The notes beneath the pieces were generated by a model. That model did not search any database. It was not told where the DNA came from and saw nothing but the letters and a program-made list of their open reading frames with translations. Shown piece by piece: positions 42,234 to 51,940 of a stretch of 64,000 nucleotides of DNA; position 1 is the first letter of the stretch, and each line of letters begins with the position of its first letter. Source of the DNA: Kineobactrum sediminis (GTDB taxonomy: Bacteria; Pseudomonadota; Gammaproteobacteria; Pseudomonadales; Halieaceae); assembly GCF_002868715.1 (NCBI RefSeq), contig NZ_PKLZ01000013.1, forward strand, positions 51,668-115,667. Direction: 5' to 3'. A program made the position numbers and the translations under genes.

Positions 42234-44618
42234 TTACAGGTCGATGGTGAACGAAGCAGAGACCGTCCGCGGGGCCCCGATCCACGCACCCTGGCCGGCG
42301 ATGCCACCCAGGTAGCTCTCATCAAACACGTTGTTCATCAGCAGGGTCACGCTCCAGTTATTACCGGTGGATGCCAGCGCCTCGCCATTCAGGGTCAGGT
42401 ACAGGTCAGCGGTGATGTAGTCGTCCGCTATCCAGCTGTTGTCCAGCCGAATCGGGCGCTCACCGGTGTACTTGCCGCTAATGCCCGCCAGCAGGTTGCC
42501 ATGGCTATAGTCCAGGGAAAGCACCAGTTGCTGATCGGGAATACCGACCACATCGTTGCCGGGATCAATACCCAATCCAGTATCTACGGCCGGGTCGCCG
42601 GTACCAACATAGGTGGCATCGCTCCAGGTGTAGGCGCTGTATACGGACAGGCGATCAGTCAGTTTCAGGTCAGCCGTCAGCTCAAGTCCCTCGGCCTCAA
42701 TACCCCCGGCATTGAAATAGGTGCCATTGGTGCCGATCAGGTAATTCGGGCCAGCGGCACTTTCCGGGCTCAGGAAGATGATTCGGTCGTTGAAATCCAC
42801 CTGGTAAAACGTGGTGGTCAGGAAAAGGTCACCGCTGCGGTAACGCAGGCCCAGCTCGACGTTCTCTGCCGTTTCCGGGTTCAGCGCGCTGAGGTCGGAT
42901 TCCGGACGCTCGAGAATCTCATCGTAGATCGCCTTGAAGTTCTCCGAGTAACCGGCGAACACCTCCAGGCCGTCGACCGGTGTCTGCCACAATACACCGC
43001 CGGAGAGCAGCACATCGGAATCTGAGTTCACTTTCACGTTGGTGGTCTCGCCGAAGTTATCCTCGCGCTCCACATCCACCAGGAACTGTTTGATCCCTGC
43101 GTTAAGGGTCACGGAACCGAGTTCAATACTGTCCTCGAGATACCACTTCATCACCTGCTGGGGATAGGTGCGATCGTATTGCGTCCAGTAGGGCACATTA
43201 TCAAATTCAATACCAACCCGCGCGTCGACCAGTTTCTGCCAGGTGCGGGTTTCATCGCGCTGCTGGTCTTCGTACCAGAGCCCGCCGCGCACTGTGTTGT
43301 CTAACCCTGCCAGGCTCGTCATCCATTCGCCATCCAGGGTCAGGCCGGTGCGCTCTTTCTTGTAGTTGGTATGGCGATAGGACTGTACCGGTATGGCGCC
43401 CGGCGCGTAGCAGGCAGGATCATAGTTGGGTCCGGCGCCACCATAGGGAAAGGTGATGGAGGAGACGCAGCCCGCCTCGGGGGACAGGGCATTGCCGAGA
43501 CCGTCAACAAAGAATATCTGGCCAAGCGCGGAGCCACCCATTACCGAGGTCGTGCCCAGGGCTTCGCTCTCCGGGCCGCCCTGGTCATCCGCAACATTCA
43601 CCAGGTAGGGTGGAATCCAGTCTCCACGGCCTTCATTATCATGGTAGTAGCCGCCGGCACTGATGCGCAGCGTAGATGATACCTCCATATCCGCCTTGAC
43701 ATAGGCCAGCAGGTTTTCCCGCAAGGTGGACCAGCCCTGGCGATACACCTGGTCTACATAGGGAATGCCGGTCCAGACATCGGTAAGACGGTCCCATTCG
43801 GGATTACTGGCGAATTCCTCGGGCGAGAACAGACGCTGGTAGTTATCTTCGTGGGTATCGTCGTAAGAAATGTAGGCTGTGACCTCGGCCACCCCCAGCT
43901 CCGATACCAGCTTTGCCGCCAGGTGGTCGCGCTCGTTTTCCGCGGCGCCGTTTATCCAGTCGGTGGCACTCTGGTGAGACGCCGATAGCCAGGCGCGCGT
44001 GTTGCCACCGAAAGTGCCGGTGTCGTAACGAACGTAATAACGCTCGCCGTCGTCTTCACCCAAGCCACCCTGAAAGCGCAGGCCCGACTCTTCCGCCGGG
44101 TCATCGGTAACAAAATCGATAGTGCCGCCCAGGGCATCCAGTGACCGGGAAGCGATATCCGCGGTGCCCTGGGATACGGCGACGGTGCGAAGGTTGGCGG
44201 AATCCACATAGCGATTGGCTTTGGCGCCACCACCATAGCCGCTGCCACCATTGGGAATACCATCGATGGTGGTGCCGATCTGCTGCTGATCGAGACTGTT
44301 CTGGAAGCCGCGCACGGCAATAGTGGTGGACCAGTCGTCAAAGCCGTAGCTGTCGCCTTCCTGAACCGACACACCAGGCAGGTTGTCAATCAGTGCGTTT
44401 ACGCTGGTGAGCGGTGACTGTTGCATCTTCATGCTGTCGGTGACCACGTTACTGCCGAATACCTGGCTGCGGGCAACCACAAATATCTCTTCCAGCTGCT
44501 CGTTGCCGGCAGGTGCCTGTTGCGCCTGGGCCATGCCAACGCCTGCCCACAGGCTGGCGGCTATCGCCAACCGTGTCGCGGAGTATGAAAAACGTCTTTC
44601 AAAGTGTTCCAGGTTCAT
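42234..44618 (-). CDS. TonB-dependent outer-membrane receptor (upstream of phoD)
   Basis: This 794-residue receptor from the ATG at 44618 (GGGGA at proper distance; an ATG at 44630 is possible) has a signal peptide ending GMAQAQ. A TonB-box-like LEEIFVVARSQVFGSNVV follows, then a plug with LIDNLPGVSVQEGD, TTIAVRGFQNSLDQQQIGTTIDGIPNGG and the Gly-rich loop after it, and a beta-barrel ending SASFTIDL. It shares its upstream region with the divergent edd operon, where two HexR-like boxes occur, and is followed by a terminator and phoD. The ligand is unknown: a sugar (from the edd side) and a phosphate ester (from the phoD side) are both reasonable. Confidence 0.9.
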   Translation of the reverse strand: MNLEHFERRFSYSATRLAIAASLWAGVGMAQAQQAPAGNEQLEEIFVVARSQVFGSNVVTDSMKMQQSPLTSVNALIDNLPGVSVQEGDSYGFDDWSTTIAVRGFQNSLDQQQIGTTIDGIPNGGSGYGGGAKANRYVDSANLRTVAVSQGTADIASRSLDALGGTIDFVTDDPAEESGLRFQGGLGEDDGERYYVRYDTGTFGGNTRAWLSASHQSATDWINGAAENERDHLAAKLVSELGVAEVTAYISYDDTHEDNYQRLFSPEEFASNPEWDRLTDVWTGIPYVDQVYRQGWSTLRENLLAYVKADMEVSSTLRISAGGYYHDNEGRGDWIPPYLVNVADDQGGPESEALGTTSVMGGSALGQIFFVDGLGNALSPEAGCVSSITFPYGGAGPNYDPACYAPGAIPVQSYRHTNYKKERTGLTLDGEWMTSLAGLDNTVRGGLWYEDQQRDETRTWQKLVDARVGIEFDNVPYWTQYDRTYPQQVMKWYLEDSIELGSVTLNAGIKQFLVDVEREDNFGETTNVKVNSDSDVLLSGGVLWQTPVDGLEVFAGYSENFKAIYDEILERPESDLSALNPETAENVELGLRYRSGDLFLTTTFYQVDFNDRIIFLSPESAAGPNYLIGTNGTYFNAGGIEAEGLELTADLKLTDRLSVYSAYTWSDATYVGTGDPAVDTGLGIDPGNDVVGIPDQQLVLSLDYSHGNLLAGISGKYTGERPIRLDNSWIADDYITADLYLTLNGEALASTGNNWSVTLLMNNVFDESYLGGIAGQGAWIGAPRTVSASFTIDL

Positions 44619-44834
44619 CTCGATCCCCATTGTAATGCCGGCAGCCAGGTCACCGCCGGTGGTGCGAAACGGACAGGTGCCCCCTCTGGCGTCCATCCGA
44701 TGTGAGACGCCACAGTAAGGTTGGCAGATGACTGTTAAATGACCGGCGGTTGACAAGTTGATGACATAAATTGAAGTTGAACGTTCTATGGGTATTGCGT
44801 CATGTTTACTCTCCCTGTCTGGCCAGCATTATAG

Positions 44835-44849
44835 TGTAATAAAAATACA
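44835..44849. promoter_or_regulatory. HexR box upstream of edd (distal)
   Basis: TGTAATAAAAATACA matches the TGTARTwwwAyTACA HexR consensus except for one position. It is centred about 87 bp before the edd ATG, in the region shared with the divergent receptor gene. Confidence 0.65.
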
Positions 44850-44886
44850 TTTATTAGGTGAAGCACGAGCGTAATTCGCGTATAAA

Positions 44887-44901
44887 TGTAATTTACTTAC
44901 A
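44887..44901. promoter_or_regulatory. HexR box upstream of edd (proximal)
   Basis: TGTAATTTACTTACA has the TGTA..TACA arms of a HexR site. It ends 27 bp before the edd ATG, a position that would block transcription. Confidence 0.7.
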
Positions 44902-44928
44902 ATAATAGCGCGCAGACAGGGAGTGACC

Positions 44929-46764
44929 ATGAGCCAGCTGAACGCCGGGATCGCAGCGGTTACCAACCGCATTATTGAGCGTAGCGCGGATTTGCGAGCG
45001 GATTACCTCGCCCAGGTGCAGCAGGACAGGCAAGATCGTCCCGTGCGCGGCAAGTTGAGCTGCGGCAACCTGGCGCACGGCTTTGCCGCCTGTGGCGAGG
45101 AAGACAAGAACAGCCTGAAGCTGATGGAGGCGGCCAATATCGCCATCGTCACCGCCTACAACGACATGTTATCCGCACACCATCCCTACGCCGACTACCC
45201 GGAAAAAATCAAGCGCGCGCTCCGCAAAATGGGGTGTACCGCCCAGGTGGCCGGTGGCGTACCGGCCATGTGCGACGGCGTTACCCAGGGCCAGCCGGGG
45301 ATGGAGCTGAGCCTGCTGAGTCGGGACCTGATCGCCCAGTGCACGGCGGTGGCACTGTCCCACCAGATGTTTGACGGCGTGCTCGCACTGGGTATCTGCG
45401 ACAAGATCGTGCCGGGGCTATTGATGGGCGTGCTCAGTTTCGGCTACCTGCCGGCGCTGTTTGTACCTGCCGGGCCGATGCAGTCGGGCATGGCAAACAA
45501 GCAAAAACAACGGATTCGCCAGCTCTATGCCGAGGGTAAGGTGGACCGCGAAGAGTTGTTGCGAGCCGAATCCGAGTCCTACCACAGCGCGGGCACCTGC
45601 ACGTTTTACGGGACCGCCAACAGTAACCAGGTGGTACTGGAGGCGCTGGGGCTGCAATTGCCCGGCAGTTCTTTCGTCAATCCCGACAACCCCCTGCGGG
45701 AACGGCTGACCGAGGAGGCCTGCTTCCAGGTGGCGCGCATTACCGCACTGGGCAATAACTACCGGCCAGTGGGTGAAATCGTGGACGAACGCGCCCTGGT
45801 CAATGCCACGGTCGCCCTGCTCGCCACTGGCGGCTCCACCAACCACACCATGCACCTGGTGGCGATCGGCCGTGCCGCCGGTATCCGCATGAACTGGAAT
45901 GACATTGCCGACCTGTCGGCGGTGGTACCGTTACTGGCCAGGGTCTACCCCAATGGCGAGGCCGACGTGAACCACTTTCACGCGGCGGGCGGCACTGCGT
46001 GCCTGTTCCGTCAATTGCTGGCCGGCGGTTTCATGCACGCAGACACCAAAACCGCCTGGGGCACCAACTTTGCCGATTTCACCCAGGAAGCGATTCTCAA
46101 TACCGAGGGCTCCGGCGACGGGGTGATCTGGCGACAATCACCCATGGAGCCACTGGACAGGCAGGTACTGACTACCGTGGACCAGCCGTTTTCCGCCGAG
46201 GGTGGCCTGCGTTTGCTGGAAGGCAACCTGGGACGCAGTGTGATGAAGGTGTCCGCAGTGGCGCCGGAACACCGGTCTGTAGAGGCACCCGCCGTGGTGA
46301 TAGACGACCAGGACGATCTGGCGGCGCTGTTTGCAGCGGGTGAGCTGAACCGCGACTGTGTGGTAGTGGTGCGTTTCCAGGGTCCGCAGGCACTGGGTAT
46401 GCCCGAACTGCACAAGCTCACGCCACTACTGGGCAGCCTGCAGGACCACGGCCATCGAGTGGCACTGGTCACCGACGGCCGGATGTCCGGAGCCTCGGGT
46501 AAAGTGCCGGCAGCCATTCACCTGGTGCCGGAGGCGGCGGCCGGCGGCCTGCTGTCCCGCCTCAGGAATGGCGATATACTCAGGGTTGATGCGGTAACCG
46601 GAACCCTGGAGTTCATGGGTGATCTTGCACAACTGCAGGCCAGGCCGGCTGCACCACAGCCGGACGCCGGCCAGCGCGGCTGCGGTCGCGACCTGTTCCG
46701 GATAAACCGCGCCGCCATGGGCACCGCCGAGCGGGGTGCTTCGTTCCTGTACGGAGACCGTTAA
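44929..46764 (+). CDS. edd: phosphogluconate dehydratase
   Basis: This 611-residue [4Fe-4S] enzyme of the IlvD/Edd family converts 6-phosphogluconate to KDPG, the first committed Entner-Doudoroff step. It shows [17 protein letters not shown] near 90-105, [33 protein letters not shown] with cluster Cys, [16 protein letters not shown] and [11 protein letters not shown], with Edd-specific spacing. The start is the ATG at 44929 (GGGAG upstream) and not the GTG two codons before. It is the first gene of edd-glk-eda-zwf, with HexR sites just upstream. Confidence 0.95.
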   Translation: MSQLNAGIAAVTNRIIERSADLRADYLAQVQQDRQDRPVRGKLSCGNLAHGFAACGEEDKNSLKLMEAANIAIVTAYNDMLSAHHPYADYPEKIKRALRKMGCTAQVAGGVPAMCDGVTQGQPGMELSLLSRDLIAQCTAVALSHQMFDGVLALGICDKIVPGLLMGVLSFGYLPALFVPAGPMQSGMANKQKQRIRQLYAEGKVDREELLRAESESYHSAGTCTFYGTANSNQVVLEALGLQLPGSSFVNPDNPLRERLTEEACFQVARITALGNNYRPVGEIVDERALVNATVALLATGGSTNHTMHLVAIGRAAGIRMNWNDIADLSAVVPLLARVYPNGEADVNHFHAAGGTACLFRQLLAGGFMHADTKTAWGTNFADFTQEAILNTEGSGDGVIWRQSPMEPLDRQVLTTVDQPFSAEGGLRLLEGNLGRSVMKVSAVAPEHRSVEAPAVVIDDQDDLAALFAAGELNRDCVVVVRFQGPQALGMPELHKLTPLLGSLQDHGHRVALVTDGRMSGASGKVPAAIHLVPEAAAGGLLSRLRNGDILRVDAVTGTLEFMGDLAQLQARPAAPQPDAGQRGCGRDLFRINRAAMGTAERGASFLYGDR

Positions 46765-46765
46765 T

Positions 46766-47749
46766 ATGCGCTGGAATTTGATCGCCGATATCGGTGGCAC
46801 CAATGCCCGCTTTGCCGCCCTGCCGGACGGCCAACTGGTGGGTGAGTTTGAATTCCACCACTCGGTCCTTGAATACCCTGCCTTCAGCGACCTGATCATC
46901 AAGCTCCGGGAGGAACTGGCGACAATCGCTGACATTCATACCGCGCCCGCTTCGGTGTGCCTGGCAGTCGCCTGTCCCGCCGACACCGAACAGATTTCCT
47001 TTACCAACAGCCACTGGTCCTTCACCCGGCACGACCTGGTGCAGTGGCTGGACTGCGAGCAGATCGCGGTTATCAATGACTTTGAAGCGGTGGCCCACGG
47101 TATTACCGCGCTGGACGCGGCCGACTACCTGCAAATCGGTGGCGAATCCCCTGTTCCCAACAAGGCCATCGGCCTGATTGGCGCCGGCACCGGCCTGGGT
47201 ATGGCCGCCCTGCTGCCGGTGGATGACGATTATCACGTGCTTGACACCGAGGGCGGCCATGCGGATTTCGCGCCGGTTGACCCGCTGCAGATCCATGTAC
47301 TCAATTACCTGCGCGCCATCTACGGCCGGGTGTCACTCGAGCGCCTGCTGTCGGGCAAGGGCCTGCTGAACCTGTACCATGCCATGTGTGACCTGCACTC
47401 GGCAGAGCCGGTCCTGACACTGCCTGCGGAGGTGGTGGCCGCCAGCCTTGCCCGGACCGACCCGCTGGCGCTGGCGGCACTGAATGTCTTTTGCGAGGCC
47501 TTTGGCGCCACCGCCGGCAACCTGGCGCTGACCCTGGGCGCCAGGGGCGGCGTTTACATTGCCGGGGGCGTCATTCCGCGTTTCAGCGAGTTTTTTATCG
47601 CCAGTGGCTTTCGCGACAAATTTGAAAACAAAGGTCGCTTCCGGGCCTACCTGCAACCGATTCCCGTGTTCCTCGTTACCCGTGACAACCTCGGGTTACT
47701 GGGTGCGGCCAAATATCTGCAAAGGAGAAACCCGTGCGTGAACTCTTAG
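46766..47749 (+). CDS. glk: glucokinase
   Basis: This 327-residue ROK-unrelated, E. coli-type glucokinase phosphorylates glucose with ATP. It shows the ATP-phosphate motif DIGGTNARFA (7-16), the second phosphate motif GAGTGLGMA (around 136), glucose-binding residues in NDFEAVAHG, and EGGHADFAP. The ATG follows the edd stop by one base, and GGAGA lies inside the edd end, so the genes are coupled. It overlaps eda by 16 bases. Confidence 0.93.
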   Translation: MRWNLIADIGGTNARFAALPDGQLVGEFEFHHSVLEYPAFSDLIIKLREELATIADIHTAPASVCLAVACPADTEQISFTNSHWSFTRHDLVQWLDCEQIAVINDFEAVAHGITALDAADYLQIGGESPVPNKAIGLIGAGTGLGMAALLPVDDDYHVLDTEGGHADFAPVDPLQIHVLNYLRAIYGRVSLERLLSGKGLLNLYHAMCDLHSAEPVLTLPAEVVAASLARTDPLALAALNVFCEAFGATAGNLALTLGARGGVYIAGGVIPRFSEFFIASGFRDKFENKGRFRAYLQPIPVFLVTRDNLGLLGAAKYLQRRNPCVNS

Positions 47750-48357
47750 CCGACACCCGTGTAATACCCGTCATCACCCTCGAGCGCGTGGAAGACGCGG
47801 TGCCCATGGCCCGGGCGCTGGTAAACGGGGGCCTCAAGGTACTCGAAGTGACCCTGCGCACCCCCGCCGCTGCCGATGGCATACGCCGTATACTCGCGGA
47901 GGTGGCAGGTGCCATTGTCGGTACCGGCACTGTCTGCACCCCGGCACACGTGCAACTGTCCTGCGACCTCGGTTGCCAGTTCATGATTTCACCGGGATTT
48001 ACCGACCAGTTGCTGGCAGCGGCGGCGCAGGCCCCGTTGCCACTGATGCCCGGTATCGCCACCGTTAGTGAAATGATGCGCGGCATGGAGTATGGCTACC
48101 AGGACTTCAAGTTCTTCCCGGCAGAAGCCGCCGGTGGTGTTCCGGTACTCAAGGCTATTGCGGGCCCCTTCGCAGATGTGCGATTTTGTCCCACCGGAGG
48201 TATTGGCCTGGGCAACTTTCTGGACTACCTGGAGCTGCCCAATGTGATGTGTGTCGGTGGCTCCTGGATACTTCCAGCGGACCTGGTTGCCGCGCAGCGT
48301 TGGGACGACATTGAACAGTTGGCACGGGAAACCGCAAACTTTCGAGGCATAAAATGA
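47734..48357 (+). CDS. eda: KDPG aldolase
   Basis: This 207-residue class I aldolase splits KDPG into pyruvate and glyceraldehyde-3-phosphate. It shows RVIPVITLERVEDA, EVTLRTPAAADGI with the catalytic Glu, GTGTV, MISPGF, and the Schiff-base Lys in YGYQDFKFFPAEAAGG, then the phosphate-binding CPTGGI. The start is GTG at 47734 with AAAGGAGAAA upstream. It overlaps glk by 16 bases and zwf by four, so the operon is tightly packed. Confidence 0.95.
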   Translation: MRELLADTRVIPVITLERVEDAVPMARALVNGGLKVLEVTLRTPAAADGIRRILAEVAGAIVGTGTVCTPAHVQLSCDLGCQFMISPGFTDQLLAAAAQAPLPLMPGIATVSEMMRGMEYGYQDFKFFPAEAAGGVPVLKAIAGPFADVRFCPTGGIGLGNFLDYLELPNVMCVGGSWILPADLVAAQRWDDIEQLARETANFRGIK

Positions 48358-49811
48358 GTAGCGCAGTAGACTTGATCATATTCGGTACCCGGGGCGATCT
48401 CTCCAGGCGCAAACTGTTCCCCGCACTCTATCAACTGGATCGGGCCGGCCTGCTCGAGGATGGCGTTCGTATCGCCGGGCTCGCCCGGGACGATATCAGC
48501 AATGACGAGTTTGCCGCGGATATTGAACAGACGCTGCGCGAGGCCTTTAGTGAAGCCAATATCGATGATGAGTCCTGCGAACGTTTTTGCGCACGATTGC
48601 AGTACCTCTATGTCGATTTTGCCCAGCCCGACCAGTACTCCGCCATCAAGCAATGGCTGGCCAGCGATCGTATCGCGATCTACTACCTGGCAACCCCGCC
48701 CAGCCTGTTCGGCATGATCTCCGAGCATCTGGCCGGCGCCGGCTGCATAACCCACGATTCGCGTATTGTGCTGGAAAAACCGATAGGCCACGATCTGGCG
48801 AGCTCACGGCAGGTAAATGATGCGGTCGCCAGTTGCTTTGATGAGTGCAATATTTACCGCATTGATCATTACCTGGGCAAGGAGACGGTACAGAACCTGC
48901 TGGCACTGCGCTTCGCCAACCGCATGATCAATTCCCAGTGGGATAACAGCTGCGTAGACCACGTCCAGATCACCGCCGCGGAAACGGTGGGCATTGAGGG
49001 GCGCTGGTCGTACTACGACAAGGTGGGCCAGCTGCGCGACATGATCCAGAACCACGTGCTGCAGTTGCTGTGCATGGTCGCCATGGAGCCACCGAACTCC
49101 CTGCGGGCCGACGAAATACGCGCCGAGAAGGTAAAGATCCTGCGCGCACTGAGCCCCATTACCGCCGCCACTGTTGCCGAGCAGGCCGTACGTGGCCAGT
49201 ATACTGCAGGCTGGGTGAACGGCACCCCGGTGGTCGGTTACCTGGACGAGGAAGGCAGCGAGAGCGATAGCAGTAATACTGAAACCTTTGTCGCCCTCAA
49301 GGCCTATATCGACAACTGGCGCTGGGCGGGTGTGCCCTTTTACCTTCGCACTGGCAAACGCATGGAGAGCAAGGTTACCGAGGTGGTGATTACCTACAAG
49401 GATCCGCCCCACGCCATATTCCCGGAAAATGAGTATGTCGCCTGCAACAGGCTGATCATCCGCCTGCAGCCCAATGAAGGCATTGAACTTGAAATGTTAT
49501 CCAAGAAACAGAGCCTGAAAGAGCGCATGAGCCTGGAAAAACGGCACCTGAACCTGGATTTTTTCGATTCATCGGGTGAATCGCGGATCGCCGATGCCTA
49601 TGAGCGCCTGTTCCTGGAAGTGATAAACGGCGACCAGTGGCTATTTGTCAGCCGGGAGGAAATAGAAGCATCGTGGTCCTGGTGCGATGCCCTGCTGGAT
49701 GCCTGGAAGGAAAAAGGCGTTGGTGTCAGTGGCTACAGCGCGGGCTCCTGGGGGCCCTCGAAAGCGGAGATGCTGATCGAGAAAGACCAGTGCACCTGGC
49801 ATCGGTCTTAG
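48354..49811 (+). CDS. zwf: glucose-6-phosphate dehydrogenase
   Basis: This 485-residue enzyme oxidises glucose-6-phosphate to the lactone with NADP. It shows the dinucleotide motif GTRGDLSRRKLFPALY (about 10-25), the substrate and catalytic site RIDHYLGKETVQN (around 170), and the C-terminal domain with YLRTGKRM and NPYERLLLD-like DAYERLFLEVINGD. The ATGA overlap with eda couples it. A 6-phosphogluconolactonase gene (pgl), which usually follows or precedes zwf, is not present here. The hydrolysis step must come from elsewhere or be spontaneous. Confidence 0.95.
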   Translation: MSSAVDLIIFGTRGDLSRRKLFPALYQLDRAGLLEDGVRIAGLARDDISNDEFAADIEQTLREAFSEANIDDESCERFCARLQYLYVDFAQPDQYSAIKQWLASDRIAIYYLATPPSLFGMISEHLAGAGCITHDSRIVLEKPIGHDLASSRQVNDAVASCFDECNIYRIDHYLGKETVQNLLALRFANRMINSQWDNSCVDHVQITAAETVGIEGRWSYYDKVGQLRDMIQNHVLQLLCMVAMEPPNSLRADEIRAEKVKILRALSPITAATVAEQAVRGQYTAGWVNGTPVVGYLDEEGSESDSSNTETFVALKAYIDNWRWAGVPFYLRTGKRMESKVTEVVITYKDPPHAIFPENEYVACNRLIIRLQPNEGIELEMLSKKQSLKERMSLEKRHLNLDFFDSSGESRIADAYERLFLEVINGDQWLFVSREEIEASWSWCDALLDAWKEKGVGVSGYSAGSWGPSKAEMLIEKDQCTWHRS

Positions 49812-49901
49812 GGCTTCCCCCTTACCGTGTCGGTAAAACCGCGCCGGTAAACGTCCAGACCCGGTATTCCGGCAACCCGCATCCCTGGGGAAAAACGATT
49901 T

Positions 49902-50753
49902 ATGCATAGAAACACGTTACTCGAGCAACTGAGCAGCAACACGCTGAAGCTCAGCAAGTCGGACCAGAAGGTGGCGGCGATTATCACCAGCGAGCCCGCC
50001 GCTGTTATTCACTACTCCATCGCCCGACTCGCCGCGCTGGCCGGGGTCAGTGAACCCACCGTCAGCCGGCTCAGCCATAAACTCGGCTGCGATGGCTATA
50101 CCGATTTCAAGCTGAGGCTCGCCCAGGAGATCTCCAGCGGTGGTCGCCTGTTCGTCGAGAATATGGATGCCACCGATAACACCCAGACCATTATCAACAA
50201 GATATTGTCTTCAATAGAAACCAGCGTCCACAGCATGCAACAATCCACGTCGGCCGCCTCTATTGAATCGGCAACCGCCATGCTGGCCGACAGTCGCAGT
50301 ATCTATTTCTTCGGTATCGGTGCCTCCGGGCCCGTGGCGCTGGATGCCCAGCACAAGTTTTTCCGGTTTGGAATTCCGGTGGTAGCGCAAACCGATTACA
50401 TCAACCAGCGCATGATGTGTTCGATGCTGGGGCCCGAGGACGCGGCGATCTTCATCAGCTATACCGGTCGCACCCGGGAGATTGTCGCCAGCGCAGCGGT
50501 AGCGAGTGAGCGCGGCGCGCGCACCATCGGGCTCACCCAGCAGGGCTCGCCCCTGGCCGGGCACTGCCGGGAGGTGCTGAATGTAGTCGCGCTGGAAGAC
50601 ACCGACCTGTATACGCCCATGACCTCCCGCATTATTCACCTGGTACTGATCGATATACTCGCCACCAAGCTGGCAATCACCCTGGGTGAAAAGGTGGAGA
50701 CCAATATCCGGGCCATCAAGCGTAACCTGCAGGCAACACGCCATGATGGCTGA
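49902..50753 (+). CDS. hexR: HexR transcriptional regulator
   Basis: This 283-residue RpiR-family repressor has an N-terminal HTH_6 domain (SDQKVAAIITSEPAAVIHYS, AALAGVSEPTVSRLSHKLGC) and a C-terminal SIS sugar-phosphate domain (about 120-260) with FFGIGASGPVALDAQHKF and FISYTGRTREIV, where KDPG is expected to bind. HexR represses central glucose genes until KDPG accumulates. The gene lies between zwf and gap. HexR boxes precede both edd and gap, so it controls the genes on each side of it. Confidence 0.92.
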   Translation: MHRNTLLEQLSSNTLKLSKSDQKVAAIITSEPAAVIHYSIARLAALAGVSEPTVSRLSHKLGCDGYTDFKLRLAQEISSGGRLFVENMDATDNTQTIINKILSSIETSVHSMQQSTSAASIESATAMLADSRSIYFFGIGASGPVALDAQHKFFRFGIPVVAQTDYINQRMMCSMLGPEDAAIFISYTGRTREIVASAAVASERGARTIGLTQQGSPLAGHCREVLNVVALEDTDLYTPMTSRIIHLVLIDILATKLAITLGEKVETNIRAIKRNLQATRHDG

Positions 50754-50776
50754 AGACTTTCAGATTGACGTCAATT

Positions 50777-50791
50777 TGTAGTTTTATTACA
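50777..50791. promoter_or_regulatory. HexR box upstream of gap (distal)
   Basis: TGTAGTTTTATTACA is a full match to the TGTARTwwwAyTACA consensus. It lies 61 bp before the gap start. Confidence 0.8.
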
Positions 50792-50815
50792 AATAGTCCC
50801 GTGATATGGTTATTG

Positions 50816-50830
50816 TGTAGCTTAATTACA
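50816..50830. promoter_or_regulatory. HexR box upstream of gap (proximal)
   Basis: TGTAGCTTAATTACA has perfect TGTA and TACA arms with an AT-rich centre. It ends 22 bp before the gap ATG. Confidence 0.75.
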
Positions 50831-50852
50831 TAACTGCGGGAGATAGACTGAC

Positions 50853-51899
50853 ATGGCACGCATCGCAATCAACGGATTTGGACGCATCGGCCGTAATATC
50901 TTTCGGGCGTGGCTGGAACAGACCGGCAGCACGCAGCAGATCGTCGCCATCAATGATCTTGGCGACCCGGCAATGAATGCCCACCTGCTGAAGTATGACA
51001 GTGTGCACGGCACCCTCGCCCAGGATGTCAGCCTTGACGGCGCCACCATCCGGGTAGCCGACAAGGCCATCGTGTGCAGCCAGGTACGGGACCTGCACGC
51101 CCTGCCCTGGCGCGACCTGGAAATCGATATTGTGCTGGAATGCACCGGCGTCTTCACCACCCGCGCCAGCGCCAGCGGCCACCTGGATGCCGGCGCGAAG
51201 CTGGTGCTGATCTCCGCTCCCGCGAATGATGCGGATGCCACGGTAGTCTTCGGCGTGAACGAGTCGATACTGGACGGCTCCCAGAAGATCGTATCCAACG
51301 CCTCCTGTACCACCAATTGCCTCGCTCCCCTGGCCAAGGCCCTGCACGAGGGCATAGGCATTGAAACGGGCCTGGCGAATACCGTACACGCCTACACCAA
51401 TGACCAGCGCCTGTCCGATGTCGCGCACAGCGATGTGATGCGCGCGCGCTCGGCAACGCAATCGCTGATCCCCACCAAGACCGGTGCCGCCGCGGCAGTG
51501 GCCCTGGTACTGCCGGCACTGGCGGGCAAACTGGACGGCCTGGCGGTGCGAGTACCGCTGATCAACGTTTCGCTGCTGGATTTAACCTTCGAAGCGAGCA
51601 GGAAAACCACCGCCGAAGAAGTCAACCGCATTATTGAAGACGCGGCGCCGGGGATGCGGGGCGCGTTGCAGGTAAACCAGCTGCCGCTGGTGAGCATTGA
51701 TTTCAACCACAACCCCGCCTCCTCCATCGCCGATCTGTCGTTAACCCGGGTACGGGGCAAACTGGTGAAAGTACTGGCCTGGTACGACAACGAGTGGGGA
51801 TTTTCCAACCGCATGCTGGATACGGCGGGGGCGATGCTGGCGTTGTTGCCAGAGCAGGAAAGCAACATACCGGCCGCGACGAGTTTCGAGCCGGCCTGA
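50853..51899 (+). CDS. gap: type I glyceraldehyde-3-phosphate dehydrogenase
   Basis: This 348-residue glycolytic or gluconeogenic dehydrogenase has the NAD-binding [10 protein letters not shown] (5-14), the acidic Asp of AINDLGD that favours NAD over NADP, the catalytic [12 protein letters not shown] with active-site Cys (about 153) and His in [10 protein letters not shown], and the C-terminal [12 protein letters not shown]. Control by HexR makes it part of the Entner-Doudoroff regulon, processing the triose from eda. A ribosome-binding GGGAG lies 10 bp upstream. Confidence 0.94.
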   Translation: MARIAINGFGRIGRNIFRAWLEQTGSTQQIVAINDLGDPAMNAHLLKYDSVHGTLAQDVSLDGATIRVADKAIVCSQVRDLHALPWRDLEIDIVLECTGVFTTRASASGHLDAGAKLVLISAPANDADATVVFGVNESILDGSQKIVSNASCTTNCLAPLAKALHEGIGIETGLANTVHAYTNDQRLSDVAHSDVMRARSATQSLIPTKTGAAAAVALVLPALAGKLDGLAVRVPLINVSLLDLTFEASRKTTAEEVNRIIEDAAPGMRGALQVNQLPLVSIDFNHNPASSIADLSLTRVRGKLVKVLAWYDNEWGFSNRMLDTAGAMLALLPEQESNIPAATSFEPA

Positions 51900-51940
51900 G
51901 CTTACTGAAAACCGGTCGTCGGCGCGCTGTAGAGACCCCT

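Noticed and set aside
49820..49860. Terminator after zwf (TTACCG..CGGTAA)
   Set aside because: The stem is only six bases with no T run; too weak to call.
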